DNA of 60,000 bases from Membranipora membranacea (Eukaryota; Bryozoa; Gymnolaemata; Cheilostomatida; Membraniporidae). Below, piece after piece: positions 23,601-28,393 of the stretch; the stretch's first letter is position 1; the number at the start of each line of letters is the position of its first letter. Both the position numbers and the translations under genes were made by a program. Location of the stretch: NCBI GenBank assembly GCA_914767715.1, contig OU612066.1:15879001-15939000 (forward strand), read 5' to 3'. The notes under the pieces were generated by a model, which made no database searches, was not told the origin of the DNA, and was given only the letters and a program-made list of their open reading frames with translations.

Positions 23601-24966
23601 AATGTGTCAAACATCAGTCATCTAAATTCTTAACCACCAACATGTGTAATCTCAGGCATGTGTAATCTTAATACATACTTGGGACCACTGCTGAGTTAAA
23701 TGACTTATCTACACTGCATAATACATTGACACATCCTACTGTAGTCATATTTTTACACTTTTAAATTTGGAATATTTTCTGTATTGAGACAAGGATCGTT
23801 AAAAAAAGGTATATACCTCAAACGTTTATCTTGTCTCGGTGATAAGAATGCGAGTATCAGAATCATACACCCTCCCTCTGACGCTGATCAGTTACTTTCT
23901 TCAGTATCCCCTTTGTTTCTCTTAAAGTTTATGCCATTTTGATCAAACCCAGTTTCACCTGATATGATTCCAGTATGTGAGTTGTGAATAACGGGCATGC
24001 TTATTAGCACCATCAACCCATTCTTATTTGGGGATGGTGGGATGGCGAGGTGGCACAATCGGTTAACGCTCTTGCAATTCACTGTCAGGCGAATGGTGCT
24101 GCAGGAGTTGTCGGTTCAAGTCATACTGGGGGTGCTTTCAAGGTTAATTGTTCCAGCCTCCAGCACCCTCGGGTGTATACCTCTCCTTCAGTATGTGCAA
24201 CAAGGATAGGATTATCTAACCTAATATCGAGATGTTTACTGGTAGCCCTGTTTTAACTTATTGTGCAATCGGATGTATAACCCAAGCTGTTAGATACGCC
24301 AAAGATTATAAATACTGATAGAAGATTATACATATGGTCATCGGATTTGCTATAGAACTTAAGCTGATAAAATATCTTACTTTTGCTTCATCAATTATCA
24401 CTGATAAGAAGAGATATTTCTTGACCTACTTATTGGGCAACCTATTAAGTGAAACCTCATATGTGTTGAAATGGATTCTTTGGAAAAATCAGTATCACGG
24501 CTCAGAATTTGATGATTTGTTGCCAGTTATAGCTAAAAACCTATACCTGTAGAACAATGGCATATATGATGAGATCATCATAGACTGGTAATAACAAGTA
24601 TACAATACAGCCCTGAACGCCTCATCATGGATTGGTCATATGTTCTTTGCTCAGTAACGAACTTACTTAAAACTAATGCTGCTGTAAGATATTTCCTCCT
24701 AGTTTGATCTATTCGAGCCTCTCTTGACAAGCTTTGTTCAGTGGGTGGGGGAACAAAAACAAACTAACCTATAACCAATACTGCTGTATTTATTCTGGAT
24801 AGTATTCATTTTTTCTTTTCTTCTACAGATTGGTCAGGTCGGAGAGGGTTTCAAAGGTTACACCGAGCTACATGAGAGGATGGACTGCAGCACAACTCCA
24901 ACTATTGTAGCAGATAAATTCAAAGAAATCAAAAGTCTATCCATAGTATCCTCTGAGAAAAGTTAG
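2484..24966 (+). CDS. BIN3: BIN3-like BAR-domain protein (bridging integrator 3), 5'-partial, six exons
   Basis: Exons are 2484-2620, 4980-5020, 7193-7253, 7694-7774, 8983-9117 and 24829-24966 (stop TAG). All introns are GT-AG and the phases close, giving 196 residues. The order of conserved blocks follows human BIN3: a TAVVDPVKR block (human TVIEPLKK), LLAVFPNIQQSIKKRDQLL, EYDKWQQKVEKLRKKE, AAREEFDALNSSLLGDM and the C-terminal SLSIV. The fold is a BAR domain, a banana-shaped coiled-coil dimer that binds curved membranes. BIN3 lacks an SH3 domain and none follows here. In vertebrates and yeast the family works in actin organisation and membrane remodelling. The mature human protein is about 253 residues, so about 55 N-terminal residues (the amphipathic start and the first part of helix 1) are missing upstream. 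The last intron, 15.7 kb, is filled with repeats. The gene converges on the minus-strand gene ending at 25602. Confidence 0.9.
3032..3549. mobile_element. Long-TIR fold-back element (MITE family A), complete copy
   Basis: The left end CAATAGACAGTTTTCTGAGC is repeated inverted at the right end, and the inverted arms extend for roughly 160 bp each, through the blocks TTTAACCCACG, GAAAAGAGGGTTAT and TTTTTGATTCAGA. There is no coding capacity, so this is a non-autonomous DNA element. I could not find a clean target-site duplication. It lies in the intron between the first two visible BIN3 exons. Confidence 0.85.
4061..4495. mobile_element. MITE family A, second copy, left end truncated
   Basis: Same orientation and about 90% similar by eye to the copy at 3032-3549 over its whole length, but the outer ~90 bp of the left arm are missing. 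The left break sits beside a CATAAACATATATATTAATA sequence related to the short element at 8814-8855. Confidence 0.85.
4980..5020 (+). CDS. BIN3: BIN3-like exon, 41 bp
   Basis: Acceptor CATTTTGCAG, donor AGAG|GTGGGT. Encodes MSNTQTAVVDPVKR with the last codon split. The TAVVDPVKR part aligns with TVIEPLKK of human BIN3. Confidence 0.85.
5036..5292. mobile_element. MITE family B, copy 1
   Basis: The left arm CTCAAAGACCAAGGCATG followed by TTATAGTCAGGCAGTTAC is mirrored on the right by GTAACT-like, CTGACTATAACA and ATTGGTCTTTGGGTAG. The arms are about 50 bp. A second copy lies at 10783-11115 and a part copy near 16061. It starts only about 15 bp after the donor of the 41-bp BIN3 exon. Confidence 0.8.
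5293..7192. other. BIN3 intron remainder
   Basis: No exon seen. The stretch contains a 30-bp perfect palindrome (listed) and repeated 'aataaacacctcttcg' phrases near 6087 and 6248, which suggest a decayed duplicated element. Confidence 0.5.
6406..6435. repeat. 30-bp perfect palindrome
   Basis: CACAGAGTAAGGATA is followed at once by its exact reverse complement, with no loop. A related phrase, AAGGATAAATATCCTTACTCTG, split here as AAGGATA/TATCCTT, recurs near 53549. Confidence 0.9.
7193..7253 (+). CDS. BIN3: BIN3-like exon, 61 bp
   Basis: Acceptor TTTTTGTTACAG, donor ATG|GTACGT. Encodes LLAVFPNIQQSIKKRDQLLM, matching the FPSLNMAVKRREQAL region of human BIN3. Confidence 0.9.
7694..7774 (+). 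CDS. BIN3: BIN3-like exon, 81 bp
   Basis: Acceptor CTTTTTGCAG, donor TCT|GTGAGT. Encodes 27 residues beginning EYDKWQQKVEKL and ending in a GPNIVKLDS block, close to DYRRLQAKVEKY...TGPVLAKL in human BIN3. Confidence 0.92.
7775..8982. other. BIN3 intron with a miniature inserted element
   Basis: No exon seen. It contains two similar phrases (TATCGAGTTCAACTATCACATATAGA near 8409 and TATTGAGTTTAACTATCCCAAATAGA near 8569), a decayed direct duplication, and the 42-bp element at 8814. Confidence 0.5.
8814..8855. mobile_element. 42-bp miniature inverted-repeat insertion with 8-bp target duplication
   Basis: Both ends carry the same 14-bp terminal inverted repeat CATAAACATATAAA, leaving only 14 bp between them. 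The flanks are the perfect direct repeat GGCCTGAC (8806-8813 and 8856-8863). An 8-bp target duplication is typical of hAT-type and some other cut-and-paste transposases. Relatives of the end sequence occur near 4042, 10674 and 43700. Confidence 0.8.
8983..9117 (+). CDS. BIN3: BIN3-like exon, 135 bp
   Basis: Acceptor TGTATTTTTCAG, donor CAG|GTAGGC. Encodes 45 residues of BAR helix 3, including AAREEFDALNSSLLGDM and a YMNPSIQALIALQ block (human YFQPSFESLIRAQ). Confidence 0.93.
9203..9256 (+). repeat. 17-bp tandem repeat, three copies
   Basis: AGCTAGCACCAAATTTT is repeated three times, with one A-for-G change in the middle copy. Confidence 0.85.
9401..9445. repeat. Hairpin with 16-bp arms
   Basis: TCATGACCAGCCTGAT at 9401 pairs with ATCAGGTTGGTCATGA at 9430 with one mismatch (G-T compatible in RNA). 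Confidence 0.75.
10674..10708. repeat. CATAAACATA-ended short inverted repeat
   Basis: Begins CATAAACATATTAATATAG and ends TTATGTGTTTATG, so it is of the same type as the 42-bp element at 8814 but without a visible target duplication. Two further half copies (TATGTTTATGG near 10734, TATGTTTATG near 10769) lead into the MITE at 10783. Confidence 0.6.
10783..11115. mobile_element. MITE family B, copy 2
   Basis: Starts CTACTCAAAGACCAACGTATG then TTATAGTCAGGCAGTTTC, and ends with the inverted equivalent (CATCATAAGAAACTTCCTGAC). An inner inverted repeat (AAGGTAACTCTCATTCCCT near 10911 against AGGGAATGAAAGTTACCTT near 10988) makes the whole element a long double hairpin. Confidence 0.8.
11319..11414. 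repeat. 96-bp hairpin
   Basis: AACTGTGCCCGGACAGCTGG on the left pairs with CCAGCTGTACGGGCACAGTT on the right. The inner arms AGCATTTCATTATCAACCA and TGGTTGATAATGAAATGCT also pair, around a loop of about 12 bp. The arms are about 42 bp with very few mismatches. Confidence 0.9.
11746..11820 (+). repeat. (TATATG)n microsatellite
   Basis: Alternating TATATG and TATA units, about 75 bp. Confidence 0.9.
12085..12340. mobile_element. Fold-back element with ~60-bp arms
   Basis: TTTTAAAAGTTCTCACATGC on the left is mirrored by GCATGTGAGAACTTTCAAAA on the right. The pairing continues through AAACCATGGTGGTGCACACAGG against CTGTGTGCACTATGGTTAAT with small mismatches. No coding potential. Confidence 0.75.
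12797..12830 (+). repeat. (TA)n microsatellite
   Basis: About 34 bp of alternating AT with one interruption. Confidence 0.85.
13716..14231 (+). other. Unsupported 171-codon open frame in the BIN3 intron
   Basis: This is the longest open frame of the intron outside the retrotransposon fragment. Other open frames of 78 to 85 codons overlap it in other registers and on the opposite strand. No domain or motif was recognised, so it is recorded as an open stretch only and not as a gene. Confidence 0.2.
15254..15470 (+). repeat. Dispersed repeat family C, copy 1
   Basis: Starts CAGGTGTGGGAATCATACCCTG and includes an ACTATTTTAGACTTG block, a CAGATGTACTGTTCTGAAT block and a TTCCGTTGTTTACA block. The same blocks recur in order at 15855-16030 and 16690-16830. 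Confidence 0.6.
15487..15704 (+). repeat. 131-bp direct duplication
   Basis: A segment containing GGTGTTGGGAAAGCCCTCTT and CTTGGCTTGCCAACCTGGGA occurs twice with a 131-bp period (GAGGTG at 15498 and 15629). The copies are nearly identical for about 75 bp, which suggests a recent duplication. Confidence 0.9.
15855..16030 (+). repeat. Dispersed repeat family C, copy 2
   Basis: ACAGGTGTGGGAATCCTACCC followed by short internal repeats of AATCCCCTGAACTAGGGATTG, then ACTATT...CTTGTCTGTGACTATGCACG and ATTCGGAATAAAAATATCCG, in the same order as copy 1. Confidence 0.55.
16061..16140 (+). mobile_element. MITE family B, partial copy
   Basis: AAGACTTCGCCAAGACCAAAG then AAAGTCAGGCAACT resembles the left arm of the elements at 5036 and 10783. 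A matching right arm was not found. Confidence 0.5.
16540..16589. repeat. Hairpin with 14-bp perfect arms
   Basis: CTCTTTTGTAAGGA at 16540 and TCCTTACAAAAGAG at 16576 are perfect inverted repeats. The 'ttgtaagga/tcattcttacaaaac' inside adds a nested partial arm. Confidence 0.85.
16690..16830 (+). repeat. Dispersed repeat family C, copy 3
   Basis: AACCTGAACTATTTTTGACCTG, CTATCTGTGACGC, CAGATGTACAGTTCTGAAT and a TTCCATTATTTACA block repeat the order of blocks seen in copies 1 and 2. Confidence 0.55.
18309..18412 (+). repeat. (TGATTG/TGACTG)n microsatellite
   Basis: About 100 bp of GTGATT and GTGACT hexamers. On the minus strand it reads as a Thr/Val/Ile repeat peptide, which is an artefact of the repeat. 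Confidence 0.92.
18661..18784. repeat. Fold-back repeat, ~45-bp arms
   Basis: GATTTTGGAGGTTGGGATAT and TTGCATAGATTA on the left pair with TAATCTAACCTATCTATGCAA and AGCCCAACCTCGAAAATC on the right. The outer CAGAAATA and TATTTTCTG also pair. Confidence 0.8.
18911..19170 (+). repeat. Dispersed repeat family D, copy 1
   Basis: AAAATAACTTTCTCTGGAAG, TTCCGAGGTCA, GGGATTTCCTCAATCTATTT and TTCCGGAATTCCCTC occur in the same order and spacing in the copy near 22010-22250. By eye the pair is about 65 to 70% alike. Confidence 0.6.
19501..19557. repeat. Compound direct and inverted repeat
   Basis: ATTATTCTGTCGAGTA occurs at 19501 and 19532, while GACTAAGAATTA at 19523 pairs with TAATTCTTAGTC at 19546. 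Confidence 0.8.
20113..20766 (-). pseudogene. Non-LTR retrotransposon ORF2, C-terminal fragment
   Basis: An open frame of 217 codons shows the conserved post-catalytic region of LINE-type reverse transcriptases: FLYLGAKIDSSDG, then KLYNSKVVSVLLYGCETW, CCRRILKIYWW, RRWRYLGHSLRRKEF and RRRGRPNQTWRR, ending in a Trp/Arg-rich tail. The polymerase palm with the catalytic FADD-type motif and the apurinic endonuclease are absent. The 5' end stops where a fold-back element begins, so this is a truncated copy. The remaining frame carries no stop or frameshift, which suggests fairly recent insertion. The pattern is that of the RTE/CR1-like clades common in invertebrates; I cannot assign the clade exactly. 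It lies antisense in the BIN3 intron. Confidence 0.9.
20760..21154. mobile_element. Fold-back element with ~140-bp arms
   Basis: The left arm contains GACATGCAGACATACCCACC, ATGATGGGCCATAATTC and TGTCCAACCTTCAGGCTGTA. The right arm carries TACAGCCTGAAGGTTGGACA, GAATTATGGCCCATCAT and GGTGGGTATGTCTGCATGTC in inverted order. The spacer is about 110 bp and there is no coding capacity. The element abuts the broken 5' end of the reverse-transcriptase fragment. Confidence 0.9.
22010..22250 (+). repeat. Dispersed repeat family D, copy 2
   Basis: AAAATAGCTTTTTCTGGAAG, TTCCGAGGTTA, GGAGTTCCTCAATATCTATTT and TTTCCGGAATTTCCTC match the copy at 18911 in order and orientation. Confidence 0.6.
22471..22644 (+). 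repeat. 87-bp tandem duplication
   Basis: Two adjacent 87-bp units beginning ATGATTAG and ending ATTACTGAGAAAA differ at only two positions, so the duplication is recent. Confidence 0.95.
24041..24200 (+). mobile_element. tRNA-derived SINE-like sequence
   Basis: A box-A-like GGTGGCACAATCGGTTA (from 24049) and a box-B-like GGTTCAAGTC (from 24113) are spaced as in a tRNA-derived RNA polymerase III promoter. The stretch does not fold as an intact tRNA, and a non-tRNA body follows, so a SINE head is likelier than a tRNA gene. Confidence 0.6.
24829..24966 (+). CDS. BIN3: BIN3-like, last exon
   Basis: Acceptor TTTTCTTCTACAG, stop TAG. Encodes 45 residues ending KSLSIVSSEKS, which parallels the RALSIVADD end of human BIN3. 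It joins the previous exon in phase 0 exactly where the human sequence continues, so no exon is needed in the 15.7-kb intron between them. Confidence 0.92.
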   Translation: MGQVGEGFKGYTELHERMDCSTTPTIVADKFKEIKSLSIVSSEKS

Positions 24967-25601
24967 TCAGAAGCACACAACATTATAGTATTTATATTCC
25001 TAGGTTATTGCCATATTACCCACTTATTCTAAGGCGTTCTCAGAACTAGCGATTTTATGGAATAGTGCAATTCTTACGCATCTGTTCCTTTAAGTCGAAC
25101 TTTCAATGCGATTGTGGTATTAGTTTCAAGCTAGATATATATATATACTGAGTTTTTTTAGTAATTACTGAAAACTTCAATAGTTTCTTATCTTACAAAT
25201 AATTATTTATTTCTGCTTTTATATATTTGTATTTTTCTACATGAGACAACAAAAATATAGAGGATATATTGAGCAAAGAGAGAGCATTGCAACAAAGAAA
25301 CAAACGACAGATATATGCAGAGTTGTGCCCTTATAAAAATAGGGGAAGATAACTCTGTGTTTGATCTGCTTTACAATATGGATAGTATACTGAAGGCCAC
25401 TATAAGATGGGTAATCAAAATAGATCTAAGCAATTATGACACAATATTTGAGCTTTCTGCAACATTTTTATTGGAATAGCTTGAAATTTGAAATTGAAAA
25501 GCAAAAGAGCGTGAGTTGTACAATTAAATTAAATCTAGAGTCATCAGAACACTGATTTAATATTGTGGTTGTCCGAAAAAAAGTTTATCTGCAGCTGGCA
25601 C
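24967..25601. other. Intergenic, convergent 3' ends
   Basis: Lies between the stop of the BIN3-like gene and the stop of the minus-strand gene. The only plausible plus-strand poly(A) signal I saw is ATTAAA at 25523. The minus-strand gene has a good AATAAA here (listed). No gene seen. Confidence 0.6.
25467..25472 (-). terminator. Poly(A) signal AATAAA of the 209-residue protein gene
   Basis: AATAAA on the minus strand, about 130 bp downstream of the stop codon at 25602-25604. Confidence 0.6.
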
Positions 25602-25793
25602 TCAAGTTCTAGTTGCTGCAGTTTTCATCTGTTCCCATTTGAGCCAGTCCTCATCGTTATAGGTCTGTTTGTAAAGTCTGAAGCCATGAGGGTCTCGAGC
25701 GTCGAGCCTCTCGTGGTAATATCCATAGTATCCGTGTGGTCCTCTCCATGTTGGGTCTCTCACATCAGGCTTAGCGTTATACAGAGTTCTAGC
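25602..25793 (-). CDS. 209-residue protein gene, exon 4
   Basis: Acceptor TATACAG, stop TGA. Encodes residues 147-209: RDPTWRGPHGYYGYYHERLD, then the second WxxW motif DWLKWEQMKTAATRT at the end. Confidence 0.88.
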   Translation of the reverse strand, partial: ARTLYNAKPDVRDPTWRGPHGYYGYYHERLDARDPHGFRLYKQTYNDEDWLKWEQMKTAATRT

Positions 25794-27391
25794 CTGTATA
25801 AATATTCAATGTGTAATATGCAATGATGATACAAATTTCAATCCATTCGATTGGCAATACACAGGTTTATTTTTGTCAAATCTCTCAAAGTGTGTTGGAT
25901 GCTGCTTGAAAAAGGTGTATGAGGGTTTTCAAGCAACGCAAACTAGACAAAGTGTATATTCTGCTTTATCATTCGATACCATTTTATGCATGTGATGCCG
26001 GATTGTTTATGTAATAGGTTTTGTGTTTGAGATTGTCATTATGTCATTATATATCAATTATATGTCAATATGTCATATATATATATATATATATATTATA
26101 TGTCAATTTATCATTGTCATTATTAATATTTTCGATCTGTTTTTATTCCACTCTCATGGCCAATATTACCCTGGCTAGCTATGCTAGCTGTGCTCGAATG
26201 GTTAGTTGAAGAGAACAAATTTGATTGTATTGCTTATCTCCATTATCATTGCAATGGTGGCAAATAAATGAAACGTCTGCATCTTCAAAGCGTATTTTGT
26301 AACCAAAGACTTTCGTGTGTAAATAAAAATCTCACCTGAACGCCAGTTCTATGAAGGTTGAAGGGGTTTGTACAATAGCCATCTAGTTTAAGTGGAGGCA
26401 ATCCTGACATAGCTAATCCTCTGTTGTGTTCACCCATTCTCACAATGGATTCTGTTCGAGGATACTCTGCAATCATTCATCAAAAAATTAATATTTCGAA
26501 TTTTTAAACAACTATTAAGAGCGTCTTCAAGTTATCAAATCTGTTTCTCACCCGTGAGAGCTTGCTAACTGGCTATCATTAGCATGACTTCCAGAGAAAT
26601 TACATTATGGTGAAATTCAACTATTTGTGTCATCTATGTCTTGATCAGCAAATAAAATTGATATTGTTATTGTTATTATTAATACTAGGATAACGTACCT
26701 CTAGCAGCATCCCTCTTGCCTTGCCACTCTCTCCAGCTGTCCTCGGACTGAAACTCTCTTTGATCTGCTCTACGATCGTTTGGCAGAGTTATGTAGTTAC
26801 CATCTGTAGGTTCAGATCTTCTGGTTCCTGGAAGCGATCGGTGATCATGATATGATATGAATCTCCTCTCCGATGGTGCATACCATCCTGGGCCGGCTGG
26901 CCACACATGTGATTTACCAGTTCCACTTAGATAATTGTCTGTTTTTCTGAATCTTGGAGCTGTGTAGCTTATCCTTCCTTGCCTGCATATGATAATGGAC
27001 TTGAATTAGGTCTCTAAATAATTTGCAACATAACATATCATTTCATGTCTAATAAAAACCTTGCAAACGAACATGATCCTAAGCCTTGGTTTGAAGCGCA
27101 TGCAAGGTGTGGCAGCTTTATGCCTCAGGACATCTTTTCCCGTGCTAGACTGGTGGCCTCCAAATACCAATCAAAATTCACATGGATATAAACGCCATTT
27201 TTAGTTAGAAATTAACTAGACCCAAACATGGCAGTATGGAACAATCACCTTCCACTTTACAGTCAGGTGATTTTATTCTTAGTTTTCATCCTAGTAGTGG
27301 ATGTATCTCATAATAAGTCACTAATTTGTCCTCTAACACAAGATGAAAGGTGAAGATATGATACTTACAGTGTCTGTTTGTAATGTTCCAT
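25602..27391 (-). CDS. Uncharacterised 209-residue W/Y/P/G/R-rich protein, possible ciliary microtubule inner protein
   Basis: Four exons (27391-27369, 26982-26699, 26466-26336, 25793-25602) join with GT-AG introns and closed phases. The ATG opens MEHYKQTL and the stop is TGA. The protein is basic and hydrophilic, without signal peptide, membrane segment or globular-domain motif. Visible blocks are RISYTAPRFRKTDNYLSG, VWPAGPGWYAPSERRF, a GLPPLKLDGYCTNPFN block and RDPTWRGPHGYYGYY. A related motif occurs twice: DSWREWQGKRDAAR at 89-102 and DWLKWEQMKTAAT near the C-terminus. I do not recognise the family. The composition and scattered Trp/Tyr/Pro are like those of small proteins lining the inside of axonemal doublets, and the neighbour TTLL7 modifies axonemal tubulin, but that role is an inference. 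It lies 860 bp downstream of the TTLL7 stop on the same strand. Confidence 0.85.
26074..26096 (+). repeat. (AT)n microsatellite
   Basis: About 23 bp of alternating AT inside the last intron of the 209-residue protein gene. Confidence 0.9.
26336..26466 (-). CDS. 209-residue protein gene, exon 3
   Basis: Acceptor ATGATTGCAG, donor CAG|GTGAGA. Encodes residues 103-146, including a SGLPPLKLDGYCTNPFNLHR block. Confidence 0.88.
26699..26982 (-). CDS. 209-residue protein gene, exon 2
   Basis: Acceptor CATATGCAG, donor AGAG|GTACGT. Encodes residues 9-102, with the WPAGPGWYAPSERRF block and the first WxxW motif (DSWREWQGKRDAAR). Confidence 0.88.
27369..27391 (-). CDS. 209-residue protein gene, exon 1 (coding part)
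   Basis: ATG at 27391-27389 encodes MEHYKQTL with the last codon split; donor ACT|GTAAGT. It is the only ATG that gives a long joined frame with exon 2. Confidence 0.8.
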
Positions 27392-28248
27392 CTTGTCTGT
27401 TTAGGCTAGTTGATTTCTAGGCTACCAATACTTCTATGATACAATTATAAACAGACCAAGACAGATAGTTTAGCTGTTGCTAGGGGTTGTCAAGGAAAGA
27501 CTAGTGTGAAAATGGCATTGCTTGAAACAAGAAAATAATTCACAACCAAGTAGAAGATAACTCTCTATTCATTTATTTGATGACAATATTATTGATCTCA
27601 TTGAACTAGCGCAGTAAATCAATCAGTGAAGAGATTGTGCATGGTATGTATACCAAGGAAAATCGATTGTCTACAAAATATAATATCTGATGGTGTTTAC
27701 GGGTTGGTGTACAATGAAAATAGCCTCAATTAATGAGGTGGTACTGCCAACAGGAAAACATTGAGGCTATATGAAAGAGTAACCTTGTCTAACCAAACGA
27801 TCCATCTACCTAAAGGTGGGGCTGAAAACATTATCAGGACTGGCTTAAGTGGTGAGGTTTGAGTTTGACCTGTGACCTTATCGTCACTATGGAAAAAGGA
27901 AAGAAAATACTACATTGTAATAAAATACACTAATGGAAAAATAAACTTCTCTCTATTCTACACGATTTCTACAAAAATATATTTTTTGATCAACAAAAAC
28001 ATCTTTGCCTACCACATTATAAATATTATACTCTGATGACTTGAAGGGTAAATATCACTTGATTCACCCTCTAAATGATACAACACAACTTATATTGTAG
28101 GGCAATCAGTATGATTTAGAACTAGCAGTGGTATGAGTAATTTCATCGAATAGTGTTACACGCCATTATTCGCTGTATCCTGTCAGATTTTGACAGATTC
28201 AAACAGGAGAAATGTCGCATCTTATCACTCTGAAGTTAAAGCCTGAGT
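27392..28248. other. Intergenic between TTLL7 3' end and the small gene's start
   Basis: It must contain the promoter and 5' leader of the minus-strand gene starting at 27391 and the 3' end of TTLL7. No TATA box was convincing. A 10-bp inverted repeat (TAGCCTCAAT at 27721, ATTGAGGCTA at 27760) could form a hairpin. Confidence 0.55.
27572..27577 (-). terminator. TTLL7: Candidate poly(A) signal of TTLL7
   Basis: AATAAA on the minus strand, about 670 bp downstream of the TTLL7 stop and the first canonical hexamer I found. It would leave a short distance to the start of the next gene. Confidence 0.35.
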
Positions 28249-28393
28249 TTAGCCATTGCGATACCCTGGTGATGGTGCAGGATGGGCTCTTGAGTAGCGT
28301 GCCTGATGATGTGCGTATCCATTCTGCCTATGAGGAGGATGATTGGTTGTTCTGTTAGGATGTGGTGGTGGTTGACTCTCGTTCTGCTCTAAC
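28249..28393 (-). CDS. TTLL7: TTLL7 exon 16, last
   Basis: Acceptor TTATATTGTAG, stop TAA. Encodes a Pro/His/Asn/Arg-rich tail (ESQPPPHPNRTTNHPPHRQ) that does not align with the human C-terminus. Its phase fits exon 15; coding is inferred from phase and the strong acceptor. Confidence 0.78.

Larger units (their letters stand above)
9118..24828. other. BIN3: 15.7-kb repeat-rich last intron of the BIN3-like gene
   Basis: The flanking exons join in phase 0 at a position continuous in human BIN3, so this is one intron. It carries at least two MITE families, several hairpins, tandem duplications, a non-LTR retrotransposon fragment and a tRNA-derived SINE-like sequence, all listed separately. An open frame of 171 codons at 13716-14231 has no recognisable features and lies in overlapping open frames on both strands; I do not call it. 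Confidence 0.75.

Noticed and set aside
24041-24135. Possible tRNA gene
   Set aside because: Boxes A and B are present, but the acceptor and anticodon stems do not form; better explained as a SINE head.
27475-27491. Possible RFX X-box (GTTGCTAGGGGTTGTC) upstream of the small, possibly ciliary gene
   Set aside because: The half-sites do not fit the consensus spacing; a tempting but imperfect match.
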